A DNA stretch of 22,318 nucleotides from Urbifossiella sp043733485 (GTDB taxonomy: Bacteria > Planctomycetota > Planctomycetia > Gemmatales > Gemmataceae), in the NCBI GenBank assembly GCA_043733485.1, contig JAYTGN010000348.1, forward strand, positions 1 through 22,318. Reading direction: 5' to 3'. Positions 1 through 7,746 of this stretch are shown here, piece by piece; the first letter of the stretch is position 1; each line of letters starts with the position of its first letter. Below the pieces are notes generated by a model that did no database searches, was not told the origin of the DNA, and saw only the letters and a program-made list of their open reading frames with translations. The position numbers and the translations under genes were made by a program.

Positions 1-238
1 GATTCCGTTCGGCACGTTCCTGCGCTCGACGCCGTTTAGCGGCACGTCCTGCGCCACGCCGCAGGCCGCCTCCGTCGCAGCGTTGGCCTGGTCGTCGCAC
101 CCGGATTGGACGGCGTCCCGAGTGCGTTCGTACGTCACCACCAGCGCCCGCGATTTGGGTCCGGCCGGCCACGATAACGAGACGGGTTTCGGTTCGGTCC
201 ACTTGCCGGCCATCGCACCGGCACCGCGACCGAGGTGA
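1..238 (+). CDS. Subtilisin-like (S8) serine protease, C-terminal end only
   Basis: The frame opening at base 2 is uninterrupted to TGA at 236-238 and has no start inside the window, so this is the 3' end of a gene beginning upstream. Near its start it encodes SGTSCATPQAA, the motif that carries the nucleophilic serine of subtilases (usually GTSMA[ST]P), followed by the expected helix (ASVAALAWSSHPDWTASRVR) and a GHDNETGFGSV segment matching the usual closing G-Y/F-G-x-V of the catalytic domain. The protein ends about 15 residues later, so the catalytic domain lies at the very C-terminus with no extra domain behind it. The Asp and His of the triad would be upstream, outside the window. The family cleaves peptide bonds and is usually secreted. 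The stop lies one base from the stop of the opposing gene. Confidence 0.8.
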   Translation, partial: IPFGTFLRSTPFSGTSCATPQAASVAALAWSSHPDWTASRVRSYVTTSARDLGPAGHDNETGFGSVHLPAIAPAPRPR

Positions 239-239
239 T

Positions 240-3200
240 TCACCTTCCCAGCAGTCGCGTCGGGCAACCGGCGTACTCGCGTTCCGGCTGCAAGTGTTCG
301 TGCTTCATCACCACGCTGTTCGCCATCACGCTCGCACTTTCGCCGATCTCCGCGCCGTACAGCAGCGTCGCGGCGTGGCCCACCGTTGCGTTCAAATCGA
401 TCTTCACCTCGGCGATCTTGAGTACCCGATCCTCGAAGGTGTGGGCCTGGAACAATGCGTTCACCGTCGCGCCGTCGGCGCACGCGATCATGTCGGGATC
501 GACGGTGAAGGCGAACGGGTCGCCGATGACGACGTTCTTGCCGATCGTCGCGCCCATCGCTCGCAAGTACCAGTTGATGAACAACGTGCCTTCGAAGGGT
601 GCGAGCGGCCCGTGGCAGCAGTAGTGCCAGATCGTGTAGTGAAAATCCCAGCGGAAGCACCAGAACGACCAGAACGCGTGGGTGCCGGGTCGGACGCGGC
701 CGAGCAGCAGCCACTTCAAGGCGAGGCCGTAAAGGCACAAGGCGACCAGCACACCGAGATCGAGCGCGGGAACCACGACGAAGAGGAGTACGGGCAGTGT
801 GAAATGCTGCTCGGCCAGACCGACGAGATGGAACCAGGCGAGCACGACGAGCGCCGGCGCGAGCGGCATGGTGAACCGCAGCAGTTCCCAGAACGCGCGG
901 TGAGCGTAGCGCAGCTTCGAGGGGCGATGCGTGAGGGCGATGTCGTCTTCGAGAACTTCGCGTTTGGGAAGCTCGAACGGCGGATGGCCGAACCACGAGG
1001 TGCCGGGTCGAATGCGATCGGCGTCGGCCACGGTGCAGACGCCGAGCAGCACGCCATCGGGGATCGTACTTCCACTTGGAATCACGGCGTAGTTGCCGAG
1101 AAAGACATCGTCGCCGAGGTGGGTGCGGGCGAGCGCGACCGTGCCGCGATGAATCCGCGGCCCGCCGAGAAAGATGCCGTCCGCGAGGAAGGATTCGTTC
1201 CCGACTTCGGTCAGTTCCAACACGGTGTCGAAGATGGTGCTGAGTTCGGAGTGGCGGCCGATCTTCATGCCGGCACCTCGGAGCCAGACGCGCCACATCA
1301 TCGTGCCGCTGAGCCACTCATTCGCGGCATCGAGAATCTCCATCTTCAGCCAAACGCGAACGTACGACGGGCTCCACCGGCTCACGACGCCCTCGGGAAT
1401 GCGGCCCAGCGTGCGCATCGAGAGGCATTGGCCGATCAGCATCAGCGGCACGCTCAACACGATGACCGCGGCACCGAGCAGAATCTCCCCAGCACTGACT
1501 TCTGGATGCAGAATCCACTCCGCGGCCTCGGTTGCGTCGATCCCTTGAATCAACGTGAAGGTCAGTGCCACGCACGCAAGCGGAATGGCCGCACTCGCGG
1601 CGAGCAGGATGCGGCCCGCAATCAGAAGGAGGCCGTGCTTCACGGGCGAAATCACGCGGCTCCCTGGTGGGAGTTCGACAACCTCCGGCGCGAAGCCTGT
1701 GTGAGCCGCCGGGATTCCATCCCAGCGCTCCCCGGCGGGGACTGCGGTTCCACCTGGGAGGAACGAATGCGCGGTCAAGAACGAGTTCGCTTCCAGGCGG
1801 GAATTACCGGCCATGCCCGAACGCACGTCCAGGGTACAGCCGGCTCCGATACTTACCGGGCCGACGACGACCTGACCGGCGGCGAGTTCCACGAGCCGCA
1901 GCGAGACATCGCGGCAAAGCGTGGCGTCGTCGCCGATGTCGAGAAGGTCCCAGCCGCCGTGGAGCAGGTTGACGCCCCGATGGATGTGAACGCGCCGTCC
2001 GATGCGCGCCCCGAGCAATCGCAGAACGACGTGCTGAAAGACGGTCCCTTCCAGGGTTCGCCAGGGGATGATTCGCACGGCTTGCGTCACCATCCAATTC
2101 CGCACGTAGAAGCTTCCCCAGACCGGTTCGCTCCGCGGTCGATACGTGCCGATGAGTGCCTTCTTGAGCAGCACCGCGAACGCAATTGTCGCGAGAGCAA
2201 AGAGCCCGAGTCCGGCGTAAAGGATGATCGGAGTGGCGAGCACGAACGGAGCGAGCCCGAGTTCGCGGGTGAGTTCCGGGATGCCGTGATAGGCGACGAA
2301 GTAGGCCACCGGCCCCGCCAGAACGAGCCCGAGCATGAGCCAGAGACTCTGAGCGAGCGTGGCCAGAAGCGGATGCCCCATCCGTCGCGGTTCCCTTGCG
2401 ACGGCACAGTGTTCGACTGCGGCCTGCGCGCGCTTCGCGAGTTGCTCGATGGTGCGGGCTTCGTAAATGTCGCGGACCGCGAGCGCGGCGGTGGCCGGAT
2501 CCTTCCGCAGAATCGTGATGGTCATCGCGGCGCGGAGCGAGTCGCCGCCGAGGTCGTGGAAGAAATCGCGATCGACTCCGATGGCTTCGGTCACTCCGAG
2601 CGACTTGCCGATCGCGGCTGCGATCTTCGCTTCGAGCGAATCGCGCGGCGCGAGCAGCGTCCCACCCGCTTCCACGTGAACTTCTAAAACCGGCAGCGCC
2701 TGCCGATCCAATTTGCCGCTGGTCGTGGTCGGAAGCTGATCCAGAAAGGCGAAGTGGGTTGGGACCATGTACTCGGGCAGTTGGGCTCGAATCGCGTCCT
2801 TAACCGCATCCAGACTCGGTGGTTTCTCGCGATCGCTGGGCACGAGGAAGGCCGCGATTTGCTGGGCCGGCCCCTCGCCTTGAACGCGGCACGCGGCCGC
2901 ACGAACCCCTAGGCAGGCCGCGAGGCGAGCCTCGATGGCTTCGAGTTCGATGCGGTAGCCGCGAACCTTGACCTGGGAATCGATGCGGCCGTGGCAGACG
3001 AGGTTGCCGGAAGCATCGCGATGGGCGAGATCGCCCGTTCGGTAGATGCGGCCAAGGCGAGGATGAGTAGGAAACTTGCGAGCGGTCAGTTCCGGATCGT
3101 TCAAGTAGCCGCGTGCCAGGCCGACGCCGCCGAAGCAAAGCTCGCCGGTTTCGCCAGCCGAGACTTCTTCCAACTTCTCGTTGAGAACCCAGGCGTGAAG

Positions 3201-4244
3201 GCCCATTCGCGGCCGGCCAATGGTGATGGCGTCGCCGGGACGAATTCGCACCCGCGTCGCGGTTACGGAGCACTCGGTGGGACCGTAATCGTTGTGGAGT
3301 TCGCGGCCGCGCGACCAGCGTTCCGCGATGTCCGGCGGCAGCGGCTCGCCTCCGACGTGGATCCGCCGGAGACCGGGGAGTTCCTTTTCGGGATCGGTGC
3401 AACCCGTACTTCGCAGCAGTGTCGGCGACGGAGAAAAGATGCCGATGCGCTCGTCGCGAAGCCAAGGCACGAGGTCCGGCCCCAGCCGCGTCGTCGCGTC
3501 GTCCATCACCACGAGCGTGGCCCCGGCCGCGAGCGCCGACCAGATTTCCTCGACGGAGGAATCGTAGGCGCAGGAGGAATTCTGCCCGACGCGATCTTCC
3601 GGTTCGATGGGCACCGCGTCGAGGTCGGCCTGGACGAGGTTCGCGATGCTGCCGTGCTCGATCAGCACGCCCTTGGGCCGACCCGTGGTGCCGGACGTGT
3701 AGATCGCGTAGGCGAGGCTCCGTTGCGTGAGCCAGGAGGCGGGTCGAGGCGCGCAGCTTTCGGCCTGCCACGCAACGGCCTCGAGGATGCCATCGCAATC
3801 GGGAGCGAGTTTGCGAACCCGAAGCGAGCCTGCCGCATCCGTAAGAACGGCGACGGGTCGCGCGTCGTTCAGGATGTGTTGAACCTGGAGATCGGGGAAG
3901 GTGGGCTCGATGCAAACGAAGGCAGCACCGGCTTTCAGCACGGCGAGTTGAGCCACATAGATGTGTTCGGAGTCGCGTGGCAGCAAGATCGCGACGAAGC
4001 ATTCGCCGGTCGCGAACTCACGCAGTCGATTCGCCAGAGCGTCGCTCCGACGATCGAGTTCGAAGTAGGTGATCGAACGGCGGATCGGGCGAGTGGCCGA
4101 GGGAGGAACCTCGATCGCGACGTTCTCGGGCCACTGGCGGGCCGAGCGAAGGAAGAACTCGTGGAGCAATCGCGGTTCGTCGTCGGGTTTCGCACCGCGC
4201 ACAGTGGCACCGGCAAAGCAGGGAGAAGTCGCGGCTTGAGGCAT
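240..4244 (-). CDS. Pls/PosA-type membrane nonribosomal peptide synthetase (A-T plus three TM/left-handed-helix modules)
   Basis: This 1334-aa protein has an adenylation domain (about 15-520): A3 YTSGTTGRPKG at 182-192, A5 NDYGPTE at 318-324, A7 YRTGDL at 401-406, A8 GRIDSQVKVRGYRIE and catalytic K511 in TSGKLDRQ. A carrier domain follows, with DLGGDSL holding the phosphopantetheine serine S569. The remainder has six hydrophobic segments (about 630-652, 663-692, 868-900, 918-940, 1120-1143, 1149-1180) alternating with three hexapeptide-repeat acyltransferase-like regions (about 745-835, 990-1085, 1230-1330). That is the layout of ε-poly-L-lysine synthetase (Pls), where the tandem C-terminal domains join amino acids without ordinary condensation or thioesterase domains. 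D228 of A4 (AYDSSVEE) is the residue that binds the α-amino group, so an amino acid rather than an aryl or acyl acid is expected. Hand alignment to GrsA gives pocket D-S-E-S-H-G-D-V, whose E232 and D319 suit a cationic substrate (inference). ATG at 4244 has GAAGGT nine bases upstream. The product is unknown. Confidence 0.9.
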   Translation of the reverse strand: MPQAATSPCFAGATVRGAKPDDEPRLLHEFFLRSARQWPENVAIEVPPSATRPIRRSITYFELDRRSDALANRLREFATGECFVAILLPRDSEHIYVAQLAVLKAGAAFVCIEPTFPDLQVQHILNDARPVAVLTDAAGSLRVRKLAPDCDGILEAVAWQAESCAPRPASWLTQRSLAYAIYTSGTTGRPKGVLIEHGSIANLVQADLDAVPIEPEDRVGQNSSCAYDSSVEEIWSALAAGATLVVMDDATTRLGPDLVPWLRDERIGIFSPSPTLLRSTGCTDPEKELPGLRRIHVGGEPLPPDIAERWSRGRELHNDYGPTECSVTATRVRIRPGDAITIGRPRMGLHAWVLNEKLEEVSAGETGELCFGGVGLARGYLNDPELTARKFPTHPRLGRIYRTGDLAHRDASGNLVCHGRIDSQVKVRGYRIELEAIEARLAACLGVRAAACRVQGEGPAQQIAAFLVPSDREKPPSLDAVKDAIRAQLPEYMVPTHFAFLDQLPTTTSGKLDRQALPVLEVHVEAGGTLLAPRDSLEAKIAAAIGKSLGVTEAIGVDRDFFHDLGGDSLRAAMTITILRKDPATAALAVRDIYEARTIEQLAKRAQAAVEHCAVAREPRRMGHPLLATLAQSLWLMLGLVLAGPVAYFVAYHGIPELTRELGLAPFVLATPIILYAGLGLFALATIAFAVLLKKALIGTYRPRSEPVWGSFYVRNWMVTQAVRIIPWRTLEGTVFQHVVLRLLGARIGRRVHIHRGVNLLHGGWDLLDIGDDATLCRDVSLRLVELAAGQVVVGPVSIGAGCTLDVRSGMAGNSRLEANSFLTAHSFLPGGTAVPAGERWDGIPAAHTGFAPEVVELPPGSRVISPVKHGLLLIAGRILLAASAAIPLACVALTFTLIQGIDATEAAEWILHPEVSAGEILLGAAVIVLSVPLMLIGQCLSMRTLGRIPEGVVSRWSPSYVRVWLKMEILDAANEWLSGTMMWRVWLRGAGMKIGRHSELSTIFDTVLELTEVGNESFLADGIFLGGPRIHRGTVALARTHLGDDVFLGNYAVIPSGSTIPDGVLLGVCTVADADRIRPGTSWFGHPPFELPKREVLEDDIALTHRPSKLRYAHRAFWELLRFTMPLAPALVVLAWFHLVGLAEQHFTLPVLLFVVVPALDLGVLVALCLYGLALKWLLLGRVRPGTHAFWSFWCFRWDFHYTIWHYCCHGPLAPFEGTLFINWYLRAMGATIGKNVVIGDPFAFTVDPDMIACADGATVNALFQAHTFEDRVLKIAEVKIDLNATVGHAATLLYGAEIGESASVMANSVVMKHEHLQPEREYAGCPTRLLGR

Positions 4245-4568
4245 GAAAATCGCACCTTCGCAATCTACTCATCGCGCGAGTCGCGCAGCATGGCGGCGGA
4301 TGGCTTCACTTCATTCAACCCGGCAACCGGGCGTTGGGTTCGCCGAGGCCGGGTCAATGGCATTCTTCCAACTCTTCATGGTAGGCAGTGAGGGGGAATA
4401 AGGCATGAGAATCGAAGTCTGTCCTCGGGTGTGCGCGGGTAAGCCGCTCCAAAGTTGGTGGAACTTGTGTAGACTCCGTCAGCGACTCGTGCGACGCTTA
4501 CCCGTGTCTCTCCAAGTAGGCAACTGGTGCCACCCCGAGAAGGACCCCGGTTCCGGGAGTACGTCGCG
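4245..4568. other. Divergent intergenic region between the synthetase and the kinase remnant
   Basis: No convincing gene on either strand. It should contain the promoter of the leftward synthetase gene, but no clear -35/-10 pair was found. A perfect 9-bp inverted repeat lies at 4436-4444 (CGGGTAAGC) and 4496-4504 (GCTTACCCG), separated by 51 bases, just ahead of the kinase remnant; it could be an operator pair or the base of a leader RNA stem. A weaker repeat lies at 4317-4340 (AACCC...GGGTT). Confidence 0.4.
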
Positions 4569-4742
4569 ATGTCGAGGGTTGCAAATGATCGATACGAGTT
4601 GGGGGAAGAAATCGCGGGCGGCGGGCAGGGGGTCGTGTACTCCGCTCGCGATCGCGTCCTGAACCGCGATGTGGCCGTGAAGGTACTCAAGGCGGAGTTT
4701 GCACCGGACTCCGGCGCGGCCCGCCTCCGCCGCGCGAGGTGA
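4569..4742 (+). pseudogene. Truncated bacterial Ser/Thr protein kinase (Hanks type), N-terminal lobe fragment
   Basis: The 57 codons from ATG 4569 give a clear kinase start: RYELGEEIAGGGQGVVYSAR has the glycine-rich ATP loop (GxGxxGxVY), and VLNRDVAVKVLKAEFAPDSG has the VAVK lysine that positions ATP. The frame stops at 4740-4742, shortly after the point where planctomycete kinases normally continue into helix C (an R-F-x-x-E-A-type segment). The αC glutamate, HRD and DFG motifs and any membrane or sensor domain are absent, and no downstream frame resumes kinase sequence. The frame is open upstream to 4527 but lacks homology-like sequence there. With no catalytic loop it cannot phosphorylate substrates, so it is read as a decayed gene. 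Confidence 0.75.
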
Positions 4743-5146
4743 AGCGCTGATCGAATCGATTTGACAACCGGAAATCGGGATGTGAGGCTTGTTCGCTTCG
4801 CGTTCCGGCTGCCGCCGGATCGCGGTTGCCCGATCCGATTCGCGCATGGCCGGTCTGGCCATGCGCGGTCGATTCCGAGGTGCCTGCCATGCCTCGACTT
4901 GCGACAAACTATCCGAAGCGCATGGCCAGCACGACCCGAGTCGGTCCTCGCGAAACGCTCGAATTCGTGGCGAATTCGCGAATCGCGACCCGAAAAAAAA
5001 AAAACGGGGCCCGTGGCCATACGCATCCCGAAGCCGAAGAAGCGACCAACTCATCAGCTAATCACCCGCTGCACACCCACCTTCGTCGGCCTCGGAAGCA
5101 GTATCATAAGGCTATTCCCGCCGTCGGCCCCGTCAGAGGCACTCCG
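4743..5146. other. Intergenic region upstream of pssA, rich in small inverted repeats
   Basis: No gene is supported in this 404-bp stretch; open frames here are shadows or unconserved leaders. It holds a perfect hairpin at 4841-4867, the 10-bp palindrome GCGAATTCGC at 4970-4979, and a 12-A run at 4993-5004 bracketed by CCCG and CGGG, unusual in such GC-rich DNA. It probably carries the pssA promoter, but no convincing -35/-10 pair was identified. It may also contain rubble of the truncated kinase gene. Confidence 0.4.
4841..4867. repeat. Perfect 11-bp inverted repeat (hairpin)
   Basis: Arms 4841-4851 (CGCGCATGGCC) and 4857-4867 (GGCCATGCGCG) are exactly complementary around the 5-nt centre GGTCT. 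No T-run follows on either strand, so a classical terminator is unlikely. It sits about 280 bases upstream of pssA and could be a regulatory hairpin, an operator or a transposition scar. Confidence 0.6.
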
Positions 5147-6067
5147 TTGTCCAAGCGCAAAACGAGCCGGCACGGCATCCTCTTTTCCCAAGACGTTCGC
5201 CGGGCCATGACCGATCGCGACCTCCGCCGCGCCGTGGCCCGGCGAACGGTCGCCGTCCTCCCCACGATGCTCACACTCGGCAACGTGGTTTGCGGCTTCG
5301 GAGCCATCACCTTTGCCGGACGCTGGACCGGATACGATCCGGCCACATCCCTGTTCGTCGCCTCCTGCCTCATCTTTCTCGCGATGGTCTTCGACGCACT
5401 CGATGGCAGTGCCGCCCGACGGCTCAAACAGACGAGCGAGTTCGGAGCCCAACTCGATTCCCTCTGCGACGCGATCAGCTTCGGGGCCGCTCCCGCACTG
5501 CTCATGCTTCAACTCGCGGACGGGTACCACCCGCGAATTCTCTGGCTCGTCGCGGTGCTGTACGTCATCTGCGCGGTGCTGCGGCTGGCCCGATTCAACG
5601 TCGAATCCGGCGACGCCTCCAAGGCGGATCGGTCCTTTTGCGGCCTGCCTTCCCCGGCGGCGGCGGGAACGGTCGCTTCGTTCCCGCTGATGGTCTTCGG
5701 GCTCAAGTCCCTCGATATTACGGCTCAAGACATCCTCTGGGACGGCTTCAACGCGTGGGTCGATTGGGTCGTGGCCCGCAGCCTGCCGGTGATTACGCTC
5801 TTGGTCGCGTGCCTGATGGTGTCGCGCGTTCGCTTTCCGGATACGGTCCGCTACTTCGTTCGGGGCCGTCACAACGTGGCGTACCTCATCAAGGTCGTGT
5901 TCGCGGTGGCGGTCATCTTCGTGATGCCTCAGTTTGCGGTCCCGCTGTTGTTCGGGTGGTACACCTTTTCGACGCCGGTCGTGGCTCTGTGGCAGCGCTG
6001 CTTCCGCCCGCCGGTGGCGATCGCGGAGGAAGTGCCCGTGGAACGACCGAGGGTCGAGGAAGCGTGA
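5147..6067 (+). CDS. pssA: CDP-diacylglycerol--serine O-phosphatidyltransferase (phosphatidylserine synthase)
   Basis: This integral membrane enzyme would transfer a phosphatidyl group from CDP-diacylglycerol to L-serine, giving phosphatidylserine, the precursor of phosphatidylethanolamine. The CDP-alcohol phosphatidyltransferase signature is complete: FDALDGSAARRLKQTSEF, then GAQLDSLCD, matching D-x2-DG-x2-AR-x8-G-x3-D-x3-D. RTVAVLPTMLTLGNVVCGFG is the typical first membrane segment of PssA, and several hydrophobic segments follow. The start chosen is TTG 5147 because AGAGG (5135-5139) lies 7 bases upstream, giving 306 aa; the first downstream ATG at 5207 (286 aa) has no good ribosome site. 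The frame is open further upstream to 4826, but that part looks non-coding. PssA proper is preferred over PgsA because of the N-terminal motif and the GAAPA segment, but substrate choice is inferred. Confidence 0.88.
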   Translation: MSKRKTSRHGILFSQDVRRAMTDRDLRRAVARRTVAVLPTMLTLGNVVCGFGAITFAGRWTGYDPATSLFVASCLIFLAMVFDALDGSAARRLKQTSEFGAQLDSLCDAISFGAAPALLMLQLADGYHPRILWLVAVLYVICAVLRLARFNVESGDASKADRSFCGLPSPAAAGTVASFPLMVFGLKSLDITAQDILWDGFNAWVDWVVARSLPVITLLVACLMVSRVRFPDTVRYFVRGRHNVAYLIKVVFAVAVIFVMPQFAVPLLFGWYTFSTPVVALWQRCFRPPVAIAEEVPVERPRVEEA

Positions 6068-6125
6068 CGCACCCGATCGGAGGTCGTGGTGAACTCCGCG
6101 TGTCTGGAAGTTTTTGGGGGGTAGC

Positions 6126-6500
6126 ATGGGCCTCGATCGCTCGATTCACTTTGCCGAAGGCAACGCCCCAACTTGGGACGCAATTCGCACAAGCCTCCTC
6201 GAACTCGGCTTTGAAGTCTCCCTCCGAATGATCGACAATTTGCCCGCTTTCCCGGATGAGACTCCCGAAGAAACTTGGCGAGAGATTCGCGTGGGATTTG
6301 CGAGCGGCATGGTCGCGCTCCGTCGTGGGACCACTCGGATCTCGTGCACCGTTTGGGGAAACGCGGACGAAAGGCTGAGGCAGGCCTGGAACGCGTTGAG
6401 CTGGGCCTGCGCCACAGCGGGTTTCGGCACGATTGAGACCGAAGGCGGGCCGCGATCCGCCGCCGAGTTCGCCCGCGAAACTGGCCTCATTCCGTCATAA
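6126..6500 (+). CDS. Hypothetical protein, 124 aa
   Basis: No known family is recognised. The protein looks soluble and mildly acidic, with no signal peptide or membrane segment. It has several aromatic positions (SIHFAEGNAPTWDAIRTSL, CTVWGNADERLRQAWNALSW) that suggest a compact α/β fold, such as an immunity-like or SMI1-like small domain, though no motif proves it. ATG 6126 follows a G-run (6116-6121) that can act as a ribosome site; an in-frame TTG at 6114 is the alternative. It lies 58 bases after pssA on the same strand and may be co-transcribed. Confidence 0.6.
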   Translation: MGLDRSIHFAEGNAPTWDAIRTSLLELGFEVSLRMIDNLPAFPDETPEETWREIRVGFASGMVALRRGTTRISCTVWGNADERLRQAWNALSWACATAGFGTIETEGGPRSAAEFARETGLIPS

Positions 6501-6711
6501 TCGTCAGGATCGGAACGCTTTCTCACGTCCCCCGAAACTTCCCGCTGTACCGAATCGCGAAACGAGCCGATCTTCACCCTAAACGCCCGCTCCGGAATTG
6601 CAATCAACGGGTTGCACTTGTTTGGGCTGCGTCGTTTCGGTACTTTCCGCTGTCCCGTAAAGCCTCGCAAGATGCGGGCATCAGCGGCTCTCAGGGAAGA
6701 AGGGCTTCATC

Positions 6712-7746
6712 GTGAGCGTCACCGTCCGGCAACTTGCCGAGTGGGTGCGAGGAGAAGTTCTCGGCGATGCCGACCTTCCCATTGCGAACGCGCGTTCGCT
6801 CAACGACGCCCAACCCGGCGACATCACCTTCGTCGACGGCGATCGCAACCTCAACGCCTGGCACACCAGCAAGGCTTCCGCCGCCGTCGTTCCCTTCACG
6901 GTTCCCGTCAACGGCCGGCCGATCATTCGCGTCTCCGATCCGCTCATGGCCTTCGCGGACATCGTATTGCAACTTCGCGGCCGCCCCTCTTCGCACACGC
7001 ACACCGTCGACGCCACGGCGGCGATTCACGCTTCGGTCCGGCTCGCCAGCGGTGTTACGGTGGGGCCGTTCGTGACGATTGGGGAAGGCTCCGAGATCGG
7101 TGCGAATACGCAACTTCACGCTGGCGTGGCCATCGGCCGGAGTTGCCGCATCGGCGAAGACTCCGTGCTGCATCCGCGCGTCGTCCTGTACGACGACTGC
7201 CTCCTCGGCGATCGCGTCGTCATTCATGCGAACTCTGTGATCGGTGCCGACGGCTTCGGCTACCGCTTGCAGGCCGGCAAGCACGTCAAGGTGCCGCAAC
7301 TGGGTTGGGTCGAAATCGAGGACGACGTCGAAATCGGTGCCTGCTCCACCGTCGACCGGGGCACGTTCGGTCCTACCCGGATTGGGGCCGGAACGAAAAT
7401 CGACAACCTCGTTCAGGTCGCTCACAACTGCCGGATCGGGCCGCACAACATCATTGCCGCACAGGCGGGACTCGCGGGCTCGGCCACCACGGGCGAATAC
7501 GTCGTTCTGGCGGGGCAGGCCGGCGTGGTCGGGCACATTCACATCGGCGATCGTTCGGTGATTGCCGCTCAGAGCGCCGTGACCAAGAACGCGCCAGCGG
7601 ATAGCCGTATGTGGGGTTTCCCAGCCCGGCCCGAAGGGCAGGCCAAGCGCAATTACGCCGTGATCGAGCACCTTCCCGAACTTCGAGCGGACGTGATCCG
7701 CATGAAGAAGCACCTCGGATTGGAGGATGCTCGCGATGCCGGGTGA
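6712..7746 (+). CDS. lpxD: UDP-3-O-(3-hydroxyacyl)glucosamine N-acyltransferase (LpxD)
   Basis: LpxD performs the third step of lipid A synthesis, adding a hydroxyacyl chain from acyl carrier protein to the 2-amino group of UDP-3-O-acyl-glucosamine in the cytoplasm. The 344-aa length is normal. Residues 1-100 form the uridine-binding LpxD N-terminal domain (LADGDITF-like NDAQPGDITFVDGD), and 100-310 are left-handed β-helix hexapeptide repeats. GADGFGY (178-184) and the VAHNC segment with H238, matching the catalytic H239 of E. coli LpxD, are present. The C-terminal VIEHLPELRADVIRMKKHL forms the usual helix. Start GTG 6712 follows GAAGGG. It overlaps lpxI by 11 bases, so the two are translationally linked. 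Confidence 0.95.
   Translation: MSVTVRQLAEWVRGEVLGDADLPIANARSLNDAQPGDITFVDGDRNLNAWHTSKASAAVVPFTVPVNGRPIIRVSDPLMAFADIVLQLRGRPSSHTHTVDATAAIHASVRLASGVTVGPFVTIGEGSEIGANTQLHAGVAIGRSCRIGEDSVLHPRVVLYDDCLLGDRVVIHANSVIGADGFGYRLQAGKHVKVPQLGWVEIEDDVEIGACSTVDRGTFGPTRIGAGTKIDNLVQVAHNCRIGPHNIIAAQAGLAGSATTGEYVVLAGQAGVVGHIHIGDRSVIAAQSAVTKNAPADSRMWGFPARPEGQAKRNYAVIEHLPELRADVIRMKKHLGLEDARDAG

Noticed and set aside
294..2687. 797-codon open frame on the + strand opposite the synthetase gene
   Set aside because: Its product has no recognisable domain and is very rich in Arg, Glu, His and Ala, as expected for the antisense of a GC-rich gene. The minus-strand synthetase has full motifs over the same bases.
4993..5012. 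Minus-strand terminator formed by the T12 tract
   Set aside because: A 4-bp stem precedes the T-run on the minus strand, but no leftward gene lies to its right that would need it, and the stem is very weak.
4376..5054. 216- and 191-codon minus-strand open frames between the synthetase and pssA
   Set aside because: Their sequence is Arg/Ser-rich without motifs, spans the antisense of the kinase fragment and the poly-A tract, and lacks ribosome sites.
4826..5146. 107-residue upstream extension of PssA
   Set aside because: It includes a run of Lys codons from the 12-A tract and has no PssA-like or signal sequence; TTG 5147 has the ribosome site.
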